DNA from: Chitinophaga pinensis
GTDB taxonomy: Bacteria; Bacteroidota; Bacteroidia; Chitinophagales; Chitinophagaceae
Reading direction: 5' to 3'
Assembly: GCA_943333125.1 (NCBI GenBank)
Contig: CALQSB010000028.1
Location: forward strand, 1-34,057
DNA: 34,057 nt
The position numbers were made by a program, and so were the translations under genes. Every line of letters begins with the position of its first letter. Within the stretch, counting starts at the first letter, position 1. This document shows, piece by piece, positions 1-8,160 of the stretch. The notes beneath the pieces are model-generated. The model made no database searches. It saw nothing but the letters and a program-made list of their open reading frames with translations, and was not told the DNA's origin.

Positions 1-1
1 G

Positions 2-886
2 ACTAATGATTGTGGAATAGGAGGAACAAGAACGTTGACGATTACTCGAAACGTTCCGGGAAGTCCTAGTCTAATTAGTGGCCCAGGTAGTTCATGCGAG
101 TACATGAACAACTCAACTGGTGGTGGATTGATAGCGACATATAGCGTAGGCGCGATGACAGGCGTAACGTCATATTACTGGACGATACCAGCGGGAAGCA
201 CGAATATAAGCGGAGCAACAACAAACAGTATATCGTTTAAATATCCGATGACTTATACTGGAGGAACTATTTCGGTTCGTGCGATAAACAATTGCGGAGT
301 AGGAGCCGATCGTAGTCTTTCAATAGGAGTAGGCGCAATATTCCCGCCAAGTGGCATAGACGTTACACCGGGAACGTGTCCTAACAGGGTATATACATAT
401 ACAGTGTCGCAGTTGCCATTTGGAGCTACCTCATTGTCATGGACTTATCCAGCTGGAGCTACAGTATCTGCTCAGACAATTACGAGTATCAGTCTGCTAT
501 ACCCGAATACGGTAGTAGATGGAGTGGTATCAGTTCGTGCGGTTAGCAATTGCCGCATAAGTGCAGAGAAGACTAAAATAGTGAAACTGGGGGCATGCCA
601 ATCAGGTCCGGTAGCGCCATTAAACAAGGCTGCAATAACCAATGATCCAATGGAAGTGATCGTGTATCCAAATCCATCTACATCTTCATTTAACTTGCTG
701 GTTAAAACATCCACAAATGGAACATTCAAAGCAAGAGTTATGGATGTGTTGGGTAGAGAGGTGACGTCGTTTACAGGTGAGCGTGATAACACGATAAAAT
801 TCGGTAATGAACTAAAAGCCGGAGTATATATGATTGAAGTGAGAGAAGGGGAGAAAGTGAAGACGGTGAGGGTGGTGAAGTATTAA
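2..886 (+). CDS. C-terminal part of a PKD-like, T9SS-secreted surface protein (5' end outside window)
   Basis: The frame is open to the left edge (first whole codon at base 2), so this is the C-terminal 294 residues of a longer protein. Two Ig/PKD-like units of about 90 residues can be seen, each with a 'YWTIPAG' or 'SWTYPAG' strand followed by 'SVRA(I/V)(N/S)NC'. They resemble the PKD-like units of Bacteroidota adhesins. The last 80 or so residues form a type A T9SS sorting domain: 'VYPNPS' opens it, 'VMDVLGREV' follows, and 'AGVYMIEV...VRVVKY' ends it. This predicts export by Sec, passage through T9SS and cleavage or anchoring at the surface. An ATG-like start near base 35 is only an internal TTG. 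The substrate or ligand cannot be told from this fragment. Confidence 0.85.
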   Translation, partial: TNDCGIGGTRTLTITRNVPGSPSLISGPGSSCEYMNNSTGGGLIATYSVGAMTGVTSYYWTIPAGSTNISGATTNSISFKYPMTYTGGTISVRAINNCGVGADRSLSIGVGAIFPPSGIDVTPGTCPNRVYTYTVSQLPFGATSLSWTYPAGATVSAQTITSISLLYPNTVVDGVVSVRAVSNCRISAEKTKIVKLGACQSGPVAPLNKAAITNDPMEVIVYPNPSTSSFNLLVKTSTNGTFKARVMDVLGREVTSFTGERDNTIKFGNELKAGVYMIEVREGEKVKTVRVVKY

Positions 887-917
887 AGCCCCCTCGGTCC
901 CCCGAAGGGTGAAGTTG
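887..917 (+). repeat. GC-rich hairpin repeat, family (a), copy 1
   Basis: It begins with the base directly after the TAA at 884-886. The order is AGCCCCCTC, a short spacer, CCCCCGAAGGG and GAAGTT. The CCCCC-GAA-GGG core can fold into a short hairpin. Related copies lie at 5397-5426, 15967-15996, 17894-17920 and 17987-18014. This copy has a mutated right arm (AGGGT instead of AGGGGG). Confidence 0.75.
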
Positions 918-990
918 ACGAAGGTCTCTTACCTAGTCGTAAGAAACCGATCTTCAGCATCATTAACAAATTAACCAATTATCAAACTAT

Positions 991-1030
991 AAGAAGAGTC
1001 TGCCAATTAATGGTAGGCTCTTCTTTTTTT
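991..1030 (+). terminator. Rho-independent terminator of the surface-protein gene
   Basis: AAGAAGAGTCTGCC pairs with GGTAGGCTCTTCTT (14 bp, two G-U pairs) around a short A/T-rich loop, followed directly by a run of T. It lies about 105 bases after the stop codon at 886. Confidence 0.85.
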
Positions 1031-1057
1031 ATCCTAACCTATTGAACCTCTTAATTC

Positions 1058-1085
1058 ATCTGGATATAGCTGGATAGTATCAAAA
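1058..1085 (+). repeat. Fragment related to repeat family (c)
   Basis: ATCTGGATATAGCTGGATAG followed by TATCAAAA closely matches the outer flank of the family (c) copy near 5252-5279 (ATCTGGATAAGCTGTATAG then TTTCAAGA). The diagnostic CAGGAGACATTG core is absent, so it is a remnant at most. Confidence 0.45.
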
Positions 1086-1120
1086 AACATAACCCATGGT
1101 TTCAACCGAGGGTTATGTTT
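1085..1120 (-). terminator. Perfect 11-bp hairpin, probable backup terminator
   Basis: AAACATAACCC (1085-1095) and GGGTTATGTTT (1110-1120) are perfectly complementary. On the minus strand the stem runs into a T tract (the A run at 1082-1087), so it could end transcripts from the small gene at 1193-1348 that pass the first terminator. On the plus strand only a weak T-rich tail follows. Confidence 0.5.
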
Positions 1121-1136
1121 ATCTTTCCTTGTAAAC

Positions 1137-1164
1137 AAAAAGCCCCGAATTCTCAGGGCTCTTT
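1137..1164 (-). terminator. Terminator of the small minus-strand membrane-peptide gene
   Basis: Read on the minus strand, AAAGAGCCC pairs with GGGCTTTTT (9 bp, one G-U) around a loop of about 10 bases and ends in a T run. It lies about 28 bases after the stop of the 51-codon frame at 1193-1348 and is the main reason to take that frame seriously. Confidence 0.7.
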
Positions 1165-1192
1165 GTAATACTATTTGAAAGGGGAAATGCTT

Positions 1193-1348
1193 TTAGGTTA
1201 AGTCCAGTGCTAAAGCAAAAAAAGTAACATTAAATGGCAATACCATCGAGCAATATCCACCACCAATTTGATAAACTCCGTAAAACCCGGCGATTGAAAC
1301 TAAAAATAACAGCCAATATATTCCGGTAGATTTCTTCTTTTTTTCCAT
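1193..1348 (-). CDS. Small hypothetical membrane peptide (51 aa)
   Basis: An ATG (1346-1348) opens a 51-codon frame ending in TAA (1193-1195). The peptide starts MEKKKKSTG and continues into a hydrophobic segment, 'IYWLLFLVSIAGFYGVYQI', then a glycine/cysteine turn (GGGYCSM) and a second hydrophobic stretch (VLPFNVTFFALALDL). Four lysines before the first hydrophobic segment suggest an inner-membrane peptide with its N-terminus in the cytoplasm. Support for a real gene is positional: a TAnnTTTG-type box 19-26 bases upstream, and a terminator 28 bases downstream on the same strand. I do not recognise the family and assign no function. Confidence 0.6.
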   Translation of the reverse strand: MEKKKKSTGIYWLLFLVSIAGFYGVYQIGGGYCSMVLPFNVTFFALALDLT

Positions 1349-1366
1349 AGCTAATTTATATTTCAG

Positions 1367-1374
1367 CAAATATA
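1367..1374 (-). promoter_or_regulatory. Bacteroidota -7 box for the small membrane-peptide gene
   Basis: Read on the minus strand this is TATATTTG, a full match to the Bacteroidota sigma-A -7 consensus TAnnTTTG, 18 bases upstream of the ATG at 1348. No clear -33 TTG was seen at the usual distance. Confidence 0.5.
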
Positions 1375-1400
1375 GGGCAGAATCTAAAATAGCAGAAATT

Positions 1401-1434
1401 TTTGTGCCTGAAATTTCAACAAACTATAATATTG
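1401..1434 (+). promoter_or_regulatory. Probable promoter of malQ and the epimerase gene
   Basis: TTTG (1401-1404), a 20-base spacer and TATAATATTG (1425-1434) approximate the Bacteroidota -33/-7 arrangement, about 55 bases ahead of the malQ ATG. One base of the -7 box departs from TAnnTTTG. It is divergent from the promoter of the small minus-strand gene. Confidence 0.45.
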
Positions 1435-1488
1435 GTCCCTTGTTCCTCTAAATATGGTTAAATTGCTCACTAAACGATTTGGGTCTAA

Positions 1489-4152
1489 ATGGTTTGTCAC
1501 TTTCATTTAAAATTCAGGACTTTTTTTGGTCAGTCGGTTTCCATCGCGTTTCATGAAGATGGAGATTCGGGTAAAGGAGGATTTAAATTTCTTGATTTAC
1601 AATATCATAATGAAGACTTTTGGCATGTCGAATACGATTTTAATAACGTAAATCCCAGTCGCCATTTTTTTTATCATTATATTTTAAAGGAAAGTGGAAA
1701 AGAGGACGTTATTGATTATTGGTTAAATAGATCTCTAACTTTCGATGCAAATCAACAAGAGATAATTGTTTATGATGATTGGCAGCATCTTCCTATTGAA
1801 ACTGCAGTTTTTAAAAGTCGGGCATTTACTAAGGTTTTAAACAAACCGCCATTTTCAAACAAAACACCTGCCTGTAAGTCTCCTACACATAATTTTTCAG
1901 TACATACTACTCAGCTGGCAAGCAACAATGTTATTTGCTTACTGGGGTCATCCAAAGAATTGAATAATTGGGATATTAATAATCCTGTTTTTCTTTCGAA
2001 TGAAAATAATGTATGGTCCGTTAAACTGGATCTTTCCAATGCGGTATTCCCTGTCGAATACAAATATGCTATCTGCGATATTGTACAAAAAAAAGTCGTG
2101 CATTTTGAAGATACCGATAACCGGATTTTGACAATTAAGCCGGAAAAGGGAAAGTTGTTGGTTTTAAATCAGTTTGCTGATTTTAGTAATTATGCATGGA
2201 AAGGAACCGGAGTGAATGTTCAGTTGTCGGCGTTGAAAACTGCACGGAGCTGGGGTGTTGGAGATTTTACAGATATCAATAAGCTGGCAGATTGGTCATT
2301 TGCCGCTGGAATTAAGATGATTCAACTTTTGCCCATAAATGATACTACGGCAACTTTTACAATAGCTGACTCTTATCCGTATTCGGCCATTTCTGCATTT
2401 GCGTTACATCCGATTTTTCTGGATATCCCGAAAATTGCCAATGACCATAAATTGGCCATACCAGAAAATAATATTGAGCTGGCAGGAAAACTTAATCAGG
2501 AGCCCGTGCTGAATTACGAAACAGTACTTAAATTAAAGCTTGATACATTAAGGATGATTTTTGAAAATATCGTTTATGCGTTTCAGAAAGAGAATTCATT
2601 TGTGTTTTTCTTTAATGAAAACAAAAATTGGCTGATGCCTTATGCGGCCTTTTGTTTTTTAAGGGATAAATTTCAAACAGCGGATTTTAATCAATGGGAT
2701 GAATATAAAATTTACGATGAAAAATTATTGCTGAAACTGGTTGATGAAGAATCAGGACATTTTAATGAAATCGCTTTTTATTATTTTACTCAATATCATC
2801 TTCATTTGCAATTAACTGAAGCCGTTGAGTATGCCCATCAATTAGGAATAATTATTAAAGGAGATTTGCCAATAGGAGTGGGAAGGTACAGTGTTGATAC
2901 CTGGATGAATCCTTTTCTTTTTCATATGGATATGCAGGCTGGAGCACCACCTGATGCATTTGCAAAAAAAGGGCAGAACTGGAGTTTCCCTACCTACGAC
3001 TGGGATGCAATGAAACGTACGGATTATAATTGGTGGCGTTTACGGTTAACACACATGAGTCATTATTTTGACGCTACTCGCATTGATCATGTTTTAGGTT
3101 TTTTCAGAATCTGGAGCGTGCCTGTGCATGCTATTGAAGGAATAATGGGCGTCTTTGTTCCTGCCATTCCAATAACAAAAATTGATTTTATAAAAGCAGG
3201 AATTTCGTTTGATGAATCAAGATTTTGTAATCCCTATTTTACGGATGAAATATTAACCGCTTTTTTTAATGATAAAACGTCTTGGGTAAAGGATAATGTG
3301 CTAACTGATGGAAATTTCAAATCAACATTAAATACCCAAAGAAAGATAGACGCATTTTCTAAAGAGAATGATTTAGATGATCGGTTTACACAAATACTTT
3401 TTGATCTTCTTGCGGAAGTGATTTTATTGAAAGATGATACACAGGAAGGTCAATTTCATTTCAGAATTGATATGCAGGAAACGAATTCTTTTAAAGCGCT
3501 TCCCATTATTGAGCAGCAAAAATTGAATAAATTGTATGTAAAATATTTTTATGAAAATCAAAATGATCTATGGAATAAAGCTGCTCAAGATAAGCTGGAC
3601 GCTATTCAGCAAAGCGCGGATATGATGATTTGCGCCGAGGATTTGGGAATGGTTCCTGATATGGTCGAAGAAGTATTGATGAAAAGAGAAATGCTGGCTT
3701 TGCAGGTTCAGCGAATGCCTAAGCGATCGAATGCGCAATTTTCTCATCCTGAAAATGCCCCTTATTTAACCGTGGTCACTCCTTCAACACATGATATGAG
3801 TACAATCAGACAATGGTGGGAAGAACACACCTCGGTTACTCAAAATTTTTATAATCATTTATTACTGCAAAATGGAAAAGCGCCTTTTCATTGCGAACCC
3901 TGGATCTGCAAAGAGATCTTGCTGCAACATTTAAAATCCCCTGCAATGTGGGCGGTGTTTTTGCTTCAGGATTTAATGGCTTTAGATGAAGACATCCGAA
4001 GGAAAAATCCTGCAGAAGACAGAATGAACAATCCCGCAAACCCTAATCATCATTGGGATTACAGAATGCACGTTACCATTGAATTTCTCATAAAACAAAA
4101 ATCATTCACCAAAAGTATTCATCAAATGAATACAGATACAAAAAGAGGTTAG
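1489..4152 (+). CDS. malQ: 4-alpha-glucanotransferase, DPE2-type, GH77 with two N-terminal CBM20-like domains
   Basis: This disproportionating enzyme moves glucosyl units between maltose or malto-oligosaccharides and larger glucans in the cytoplasm. At 887 aa it matches the long DPE2-like class rather than the roughly 500-aa amylomaltases. Residues about 1-110 and 130-240 look like two starch-binding CBM20-type beta domains; 'GSSKELNNWDINNPVFL' is typical. The GH77 barrel begins near 'LKTARSWGVGDFTDINKLADW'. Predicted catalytic residues are present: D533 in RIDHVLGF (nucleophile), E717 in AEDLGM (acid/base) and D769 in STHDM. The GH77 barrel carries an insertion between early and late motifs, as in plant DPE2. 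The ATG at 1489 keeps the first CBM complete. The stop is one base from the next start, so the two genes are cotranscribed. No other maltose genes are visible. Confidence 0.93.
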   Translation: MVCHFHLKFRTFFGQSVSIAFHEDGDSGKGGFKFLDLQYHNEDFWHVEYDFNNVNPSRHFFYHYILKESGKEDVIDYWLNRSLTFDANQQEIIVYDDWQHLPIETAVFKSRAFTKVLNKPPFSNKTPACKSPTHNFSVHTTQLASNNVICLLGSSKELNNWDINNPVFLSNENNVWSVKLDLSNAVFPVEYKYAICDIVQKKVVHFEDTDNRILTIKPEKGKLLVLNQFADFSNYAWKGTGVNVQLSALKTARSWGVGDFTDINKLADWSFAAGIKMIQLLPINDTTATFTIADSYPYSAISAFALHPIFLDIPKIANDHKLAIPENNIELAGKLNQEPVLNYETVLKLKLDTLRMIFENIVYAFQKENSFVFFFNENKNWLMPYAAFCFLRDKFQTADFNQWDEYKIYDEKLLLKLVDEESGHFNEIAFYYFTQYHLHLQLTEAVEYAHQLGIIIKGDLPIGVGRYSVDTWMNPFLFHMDMQAGAPPDAFAKKGQNWSFPTYDWDAMKRTDYNWWRLRLTHMSHYFDATRIDHVLGFFRIWSVPVHAIEGIMGVFVPAIPITKIDFIKAGISFDESRFCNPYFTDEILTAFFNDKTSWVKDNVLTDGNFKSTLNTQRKIDAFSKENDLDDRFTQILFDLLAEVILLKDDTQEGQFHFRIDMQETNSFKALPIIEQQKLNKLYVKYFYENQNDLWNKAAQDKLDAIQQSADMMICAEDLGMVPDMVEEVLMKREMLALQVQRMPKRSNAQFSHPENAPYLTVVTPSTHDMSTIRQWWEEHTSVTQNFYNHLLLQNGKAPFHCEPWICKEILLQHLKSPAMWAVFLLQDLMALDEDIRRKNPAEDRMNNPANPNHHWDYRMHVTIEFLIKQKSFTKSIHQMNTDTKRG

Positions 4153-4153
4153 T

Positions 4154-5194
4154 ATGCCATTAAAAGTTTCGTATAAAATAAAAGAAATACCTTTTAAATA
4201 TCCTTTTACCATTTCAAAAGGAACAAAGACTCATCAGCCTATTTTTTTTGTAGAGCTTGAATATTTTGGGTTCAAGGGTTATGGAGAAGCACCGGCTATT
4301 GCTTATTATAATATTCCAGTAGAAAAAATGGCCGAAGATTTAGAAAAGAAAAAAAGGTTTGTGGAGCAATTCGCTTTTTCAGACCCAGAAAGATACTGGC
4401 ACTATTTGCATCATCTTTTTCCTGACAATTCATTTTTGGTTTGTGCCCTTGATATGGCCGGATGGGATTTGTATGGCAAGATGAAAAAAAAACAATTGCA
4501 TCAATTGTGGAATTTAGATTTATCCAAGACGCCACTTACTGATTTTACTATTGGAATTGATACTGTGGAAAGGATGGTAATGAAAATGAATGAAATGCCT
4601 TGGCCGATTTATAAAATTAAAGTTGGTTTTGAAAATGATATTGCAACAGTAGCAGCATTGAGAAAAAATACTGATGCAATCTTAAGAGTCGATGCCAATG
4701 CTGCATGGGATTTGGAAACGGCGTTAATTAAAATTCCATTGTTAAAAGAACAGGGTGTTGAATTTGTAGAACAGCCTTTAGCAAAAGATAATTGGGAGGG
4801 CATGAAAATTTTGTTCGAGAAATCACCACTGCCATTAATTGCAGATGAATCTTGCGTATTTGAAAAAGATGTAGAAAACTGCCATAATCATTTTCATGGG
4901 ATTAATATTAAACTCACCAAGTGCAGTGGTATTACTCCTGCAAGAAGAATGATTGAAAAGGCTCGTTCTTTAGATATGAAAGTGATGATTGGTTGTATGA
5001 ATGAAAATGCAATTGGTACTGCGGCCATTGCTCAACTTGCGCCATTGCTTGATTATGTAGATATGGATGGTACTTTATTGCAAACAGAATGTGTTGCAGC
5101 CGGAGTAGCCTTCGATAACGGAAGATATGTTTATAATGAAATGCCGGGGTTGGGGTTGTTAGATACTGGATACTTGATGCTGGATACCGTATAA
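4154..5194 (+). CDS. Dipeptide (L-Ala-D/L-Glu type) epimerase, enolase superfamily
   Basis: A 346-aa enzyme of the mandelate racemase / muconate lactonizing group. Family members of this length commonly epimerise L-Ala-D-Glu from murein peptides, or other dipeptides; the exact substrate is inferred. The capping domain covers about residues 1-120. The barrel carries the KxK motif (K154, K156 in YKIKVGF), Mg ligands D180 (VDANAAW), E206 (VEQPL) and D231 (ADES), and the opposite-face lysines K253/K256 in NIKLTKCSG. A purine-rich AGAGG at 4145-4149, overlapping the end of malQ, serves as a ribosome site, and only one base separates the genes. The last residues (DTGYLMLDTV) are encoded by repeat-like DNA with a GATACTGGATAC pattern and are probably an acquired tail. 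The pairing with malQ has no obvious metabolic logic. Confidence 0.88.
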   Translation: MPLKVSYKIKEIPFKYPFTISKGTKTHQPIFFVELEYFGFKGYGEAPAIAYYNIPVEKMAEDLEKKKRFVEQFAFSDPERYWHYLHHLFPDNSFLVCALDMAGWDLYGKMKKKQLHQLWNLDLSKTPLTDFTIGIDTVERMVMKMNEMPWPIYKIKVGFENDIATVAALRKNTDAILRVDANAAWDLETALIKIPLLKEQGVEFVEQPLAKDNWEGMKILFEKSPLPLIADESCVFEKDVENCHNHFHGINIKLTKCSGITPARRMIEKARSLDMKVMIGCMNENAIGTAAIAQLAPLLDYVDMDGTLLQTECVAAGVAFDNGRYVYNEMPGLGLLDTGYLMLDTV

Positions 5195-5199
5195 TACGA

Positions 5200-5262
5200 C
5201 ACTTCTCAGCAATGTCTCCTGAAAGGGATGTTGCGTTGGAGAGGATGCATATATCTGGATAA
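5200..5262 (-). repeat. Repeat family (c), copy 1
   Basis: On the minus strand it reads TCCAGATATATG, then CTCCAACGCAACATCCC, then TTTCAGGAGACATTGCTGAG and AAGTGT. The same order is found in the tandem copies at 11552-11670, about 6 kb away. It follows the epimerase stop within 6 bases. Confidence 0.75.
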
Positions 5263-5288
5263 GCTGTATAGTTTCAAGATGGTATATG

Positions 5289-5308
5289 CCTGCCTGCCGG
5301 TAGGCAGG
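5289..5308. repeat. CCTGCCT...AGGCAGG palindrome, family (d), copy 1
   Basis: CCTGCCTGCCGGTAGGCAGG is a near-perfect palindrome. A second, degenerate copy is at 15885-15905, also embedded among GTTCAA repeats. Confidence 0.7.
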
Positions 5309-5309
5309 A

Positions 5310-5378
5310 GTTCAAAAGGTTTATCACTGAACGTAATGTAACCTCTTGAACTCATTGAATTTCTGAACCCTTTTGAAC
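5310..5378. repeat. GTTCAA-type inverted repeat, family (b), copy 1
   Basis: GTTCAAAAGGTTT at the left pairs with ACCCTTTTGAAC at the right, with more GAAC/GTTC-like blocks between (CTCTTGAACTCATTGAAT). It lies between convergent genes. Confidence 0.7.
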
Positions 5379-5396
5379 AAACAACAAACCACAAAC

Positions 5397-5426
5397 AACT
5401 TCCCCTTTTCGGGGGATCGAGAGGGC
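5397..5426 (-). repeat. GC-rich hairpin repeat, family (a), copy 2
   Basis: On the minus strand it reads GCCCTCTCGATCCCCCGAAA then AGGGGAAGTT. It starts three bases after the stop codon of the metallopeptidase gene, in that gene's orientation. The CCCC / GGGG arms can fold. Confidence 0.75.
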
Positions 5427-5429
5427 ATC

Positions 5430-7460
5430 CTACCAAATATTTACCCTCAAGCTATCTGCTCTGTAAATAGGAGTTCCGGGTTTAATATTAAATGTGTTGT
5501 AAAATTCGGCTACATTAACAAAAGGCCCGTTAACTCTGTATTTTTCAGGAGAGTGAACGTCGGTCATTAATCTGTTTTTCAATTGTTCTTCGCGTTGATG
5601 ACCAAGCCAGCCTAATGAATATCCCAGGAAATAACGTTGCATTGGGGTGTAACCTGCAATCGTTTTATTTTCTTTAAATTGAGTTGTTTTTTTAAAGGCT
5701 TCTATTCCTAAAAGTATCCCGCCAAGGTCAGCGATGTTTTCTCCTAAGGTTGCCTTGCCATTGATGTGATATCCTTTTACAGGCTCAAATTCATCAAATT
5801 GTTTGATCATTACTTCCGCACGTTTATTGAATGTTTCTTCATCCGATTTTGTCCACCAACTTACTAAGTTTCCTTTCTCGTCAAATTGTCTTCCTTCGTC
5901 ATCAAAACCATGAGTAATTTCATGGCCAATGGTACTTGCACCACCATATCCGTATACAACCGCATCATCTACCTCTTCATCTCTGTAACCCGGAATGGTA
6001 AAGATTCCTGCAGGTAATACGATTTCATTATTGCTGGGATTGTAATAGGCATTGTAGGTTTGAGGATACATATCCCACTCATCTCTGTCTACAGGTTTGC
6101 CCATTTTATTGTATTCGTAATTATGCCACCATAATCTTGAATTCATGTAGTTTTTGGCTAAGCTTTCTTTACCTATTTCCATTGATGAGAAATCTTTCCA
6201 CTTGTCGGGGTAACCAACTTTGCTTTTTATTGAGGCTAACTTAGTGTATGCTTTTACTTTAGTACTGTCAGTCATCCAGGTTAGCTTGCTGATTCTATCT
6301 TTCAGTGCATCTTTAATGGCGTCAACCATTACCGTATATCTTTTTTTGGCGGTCTCATTAAAAAATTCTTTTACATAGAGTTGCCCAAGCATTTCGCCCA
6401 TAGCGCCTTCTATCATATTAATGGATCTTTTCCATCTTGGTCTTCTTTCTTTCGCTCCACTGAAAAGTTTGTTGAAAGTAAAAGACTCTTTTCCAAATGC
6501 ATCCGGAAGTACGCCAGACATATCTGATATCAAATTGAATTTCACATAGCTTTTCCAGTCATTTAAAGAAACGGTTTTTAATAAATCATTTAAAGATTTA
6601 AAGAATTCGGGTTGACCTACAATTACAGAGTCCTTTGTTTTAATGCCAATTGTGGCTAGGTATAAATCCCAGTTTATATTGCCTGATAATTTGCTAAGAT
6701 CAGACAAAGCCATTTTATTGTAATTTTTATATGGATCTCTAAGGTCTTCAATTTTACGGGAAGAAGCGGCTAGTTTAGTTTCTAAAGCCAATATATTTTT
6801 TGCAGCATTGTTTGCTGTTGCTGTATCATCACCCGACATAGTTAACAGGGTAGAAATATACTTCAGATATTGAGTTCTGATGTTTACCGTAGTTGAATCT
6901 GTTTTGAAATAATATTCTCTTTCAGGCAATCCTAATCCACCCTGATTTAACTGATAAGCCATGACTTCACTATTCTTCGAATCCTGACCAACATAGTCGC
7001 TGAATAAAGTAGAAGACCCGATTTTTTTAAATTCAGCTACAGTATTTACTAATGAATTTATATCAATTATTGCATTGATTTTATCTAATTGAGTTTTAAT
7101 TGGACTTAATCCATCTTTTTCAATTTTTGCAGAGTCCATAGCCGTCATCCAGAAGTCACCAATTTTCTGATCATTAGTTCCTGCTTTTGGATTTGATGAA
7201 GCTGCTTTTTCGCAAATTTCACGAAGACGTTTGTTGTTCTCCTCTATAACCAAATTGCCGATTCCCCAACTTGATTGTTCACCTGGAATGGGATTGTTTT
7301 TAATCCATCCACCGTTTGCAAACTGAAAGAAATCAGTTGAAGGACTAACTGTACTGTCGATATTTACTGCAACAACATCAGGTTTAGCTGAAGTGTCATT
7401 CTTACTTTTACATGAAAAAATGGCCATTAATAGCACTACTGCAATTGCTTTATTATTCAT
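5430..7460 (-). CDS. pepO: M13-family (neprilysin/PepO-like) zinc metallopeptidase lipoprotein
   Basis: A 676-aa endopeptidase of the M13 family, which cuts oligopeptides and is usually periplasmic or membrane-anchored in bacteria. It has a lipoprotein signal: MNNKAIAVVLLMAIFSC with a lipobox Cys at residue 17, then a polar linker. The zinc site is complete: H513-E514-I-T-H517 and E574 in ENIADLGG, with D578 positioned like the Asp that orients the zinc ligand in neprilysin. The C-terminus (PIYRADSLRVNIW) resembles the usual M13 ending, with a Trp last. Length is normal. The ATG at 7460 is chosen because it gives a clean signal peptide. The gene is convergent with the epimerase and divergent from trmH; a TACATTTA box about 20 bases upstream of the ATG may be its -7 element. 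Confidence 0.93.
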   Translation of the reverse strand: MNNKAIAVVLLMAIFSCKSKNDTSAKPDVVAVNIDSTVSPSTDFFQFANGGWIKNNPIPGEQSSWGIGNLVIEENNKRLREICEKAASSNPKAGTNDQKIGDFWMTAMDSAKIEKDGLSPIKTQLDKINAIIDINSLVNTVAEFKKIGSSTLFSDYVGQDSKNSEVMAYQLNQGGLGLPEREYYFKTDSTTVNIRTQYLKYISTLLTMSGDDTATANNAAKNILALETKLAASSRKIEDLRDPYKNYNKMALSDLSKLSGNINWDLYLATIGIKTKDSVIVGQPEFFKSLNDLLKTVSLNDWKSYVKFNLISDMSGVLPDAFGKESFTFNKLFSGAKERRPRWKRSINMIEGAMGEMLGQLYVKEFFNETAKKRYTVMVDAIKDALKDRISKLTWMTDSTKVKAYTKLASIKSKVGYPDKWKDFSSMEIGKESLAKNYMNSRLWWHNYEYNKMGKPVDRDEWDMYPQTYNAYYNPSNNEIVLPAGIFTIPGYRDEEVDDAVVYGYGGASTIGHEITHGFDDEGRQFDEKGNLVSWWTKSDEETFNKRAEVMIKQFDEFEPVKGYHINGKATLGENIADLGGILLGIEAFKKTTQFKENKTIAGYTPMQRYFLGYSLGWLGHQREEQLKNRLMTDVHSPEKYRVNGPFVNVAEFYNTFNIKPGTPIYRADSLRVNIW

Positions 7461-7557
7461 CTTAAATTAATTTTGCTAAATGTAGTAAATGATTGGCTGT
7501 TGTAAAAAATATTTTTAAGAACGGAGTAATTAGCCACATTTGTCCGACTTTCGCAAA

Positions 7558-8145
7558 ATGACACCGGAAAGATCAGACAGACTTACAGCCGTTTTGAATA
7601 AAAGGCAACTTAACCTTACTGTAGTATTGGAAAATGTTTCAGATCCTCACAATATATCTGCGGTGATGCGTACTTGTGATGCCGTGGGTATTCAGGAGAT
7701 TTACATTTTAAATACGGTAATGCCCAGCCATAAAAAATGGAGTGCAAAAGCCAGCTCCAGTGCTGCAAAATGGTTAACCATTCATCAATTTGATAGTGTG
7801 CAGTCTTGTTTCGACTCGTTAAGAAAAAATTACAATAAAATTTATACTACTCATTTGAGTTCTGATGCTGTTGGCCTTCACGATTTAAATCTAACCGAAA
7901 ATGTAGCCCTGGTTTTTGGAAATGAACACAGCGGTGTATCCAAAGAACTTATTGATTTATGCGATGGAAATTTTATTATTCCACAAGTAGGGATCATAAA
8001 GTCTTTAAATATTTCAGTGGCCTGTGCAGTTTCGGTTTATGAAGCTTTCCGACAAAAAAATATTGCCGGTCATTATGATTCACCTCAATTAAAAGGGGAG
8101 GTGTTGGAGACGTTGAGAGAGCAATGGGGGTTTGAGGAGGAGTAA
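7558..8145 (+). CDS. trmH: tRNA (guanosine-2'-O)-methyltransferase, TrmH family
   Basis: A SPOUT-fold methyltransferase of 195 aa, predicted to methylate the ribose of G18 in the D-loop of tRNAs using S-adenosylmethionine. The three SpoU motifs are present: NISAVMRTCDAVG (R38 is the likely catalytic Arg), LVFGNEHSGVS and SLNISVACAVSVYEAF, which form the knotted cofactor site. I place the start at ATG 7558 (MTPERSDRL). The upstream in-frame TTG at 7540 overlaps CACATTTG (7535-7542), which looks like a -7 promoter box. The gene heads a probable two-gene run with aat, 106 bases downstream across a family (b) repeat. Confidence 0.9.
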   Translation: MTPERSDRLTAVLNKRQLNLTVVLENVSDPHNISAVMRTCDAVGIQEIYILNTVMPSHKKWSAKASSSAAKWLTIHQFDSVQSCFDSLRKNYNKIYTTHLSSDAVGLHDLNLTENVALVFGNEHSGVSKELIDLCDGNFIIPQVGIIKSLNISVACAVSVYEAFRQKNIAGHYDSPQLKGEVLETLREQWGFEEE

Positions 8146-8160
8146 AAATTTTGTACAAAG

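Larger units (their letters stand above)
887..1192. other. Intergenic region rich in hairpins
   Basis: Between the surface-protein gene and the small minus-strand gene there is no credible coding frame. The stretch holds the family (a) hairpin repeat, a plus-strand terminator, a fragment of repeat family (c), a second hairpin and a minus-strand terminator, each listed separately. Confidence 0.7.

Noticed and set aside
5206-5570. Open frames on both strands between the epimerase and the metallopeptidase
   Set aside because: They are built from repeat families (a), (b), (c) and (d) (for example LPTGRQA from the palindrome).
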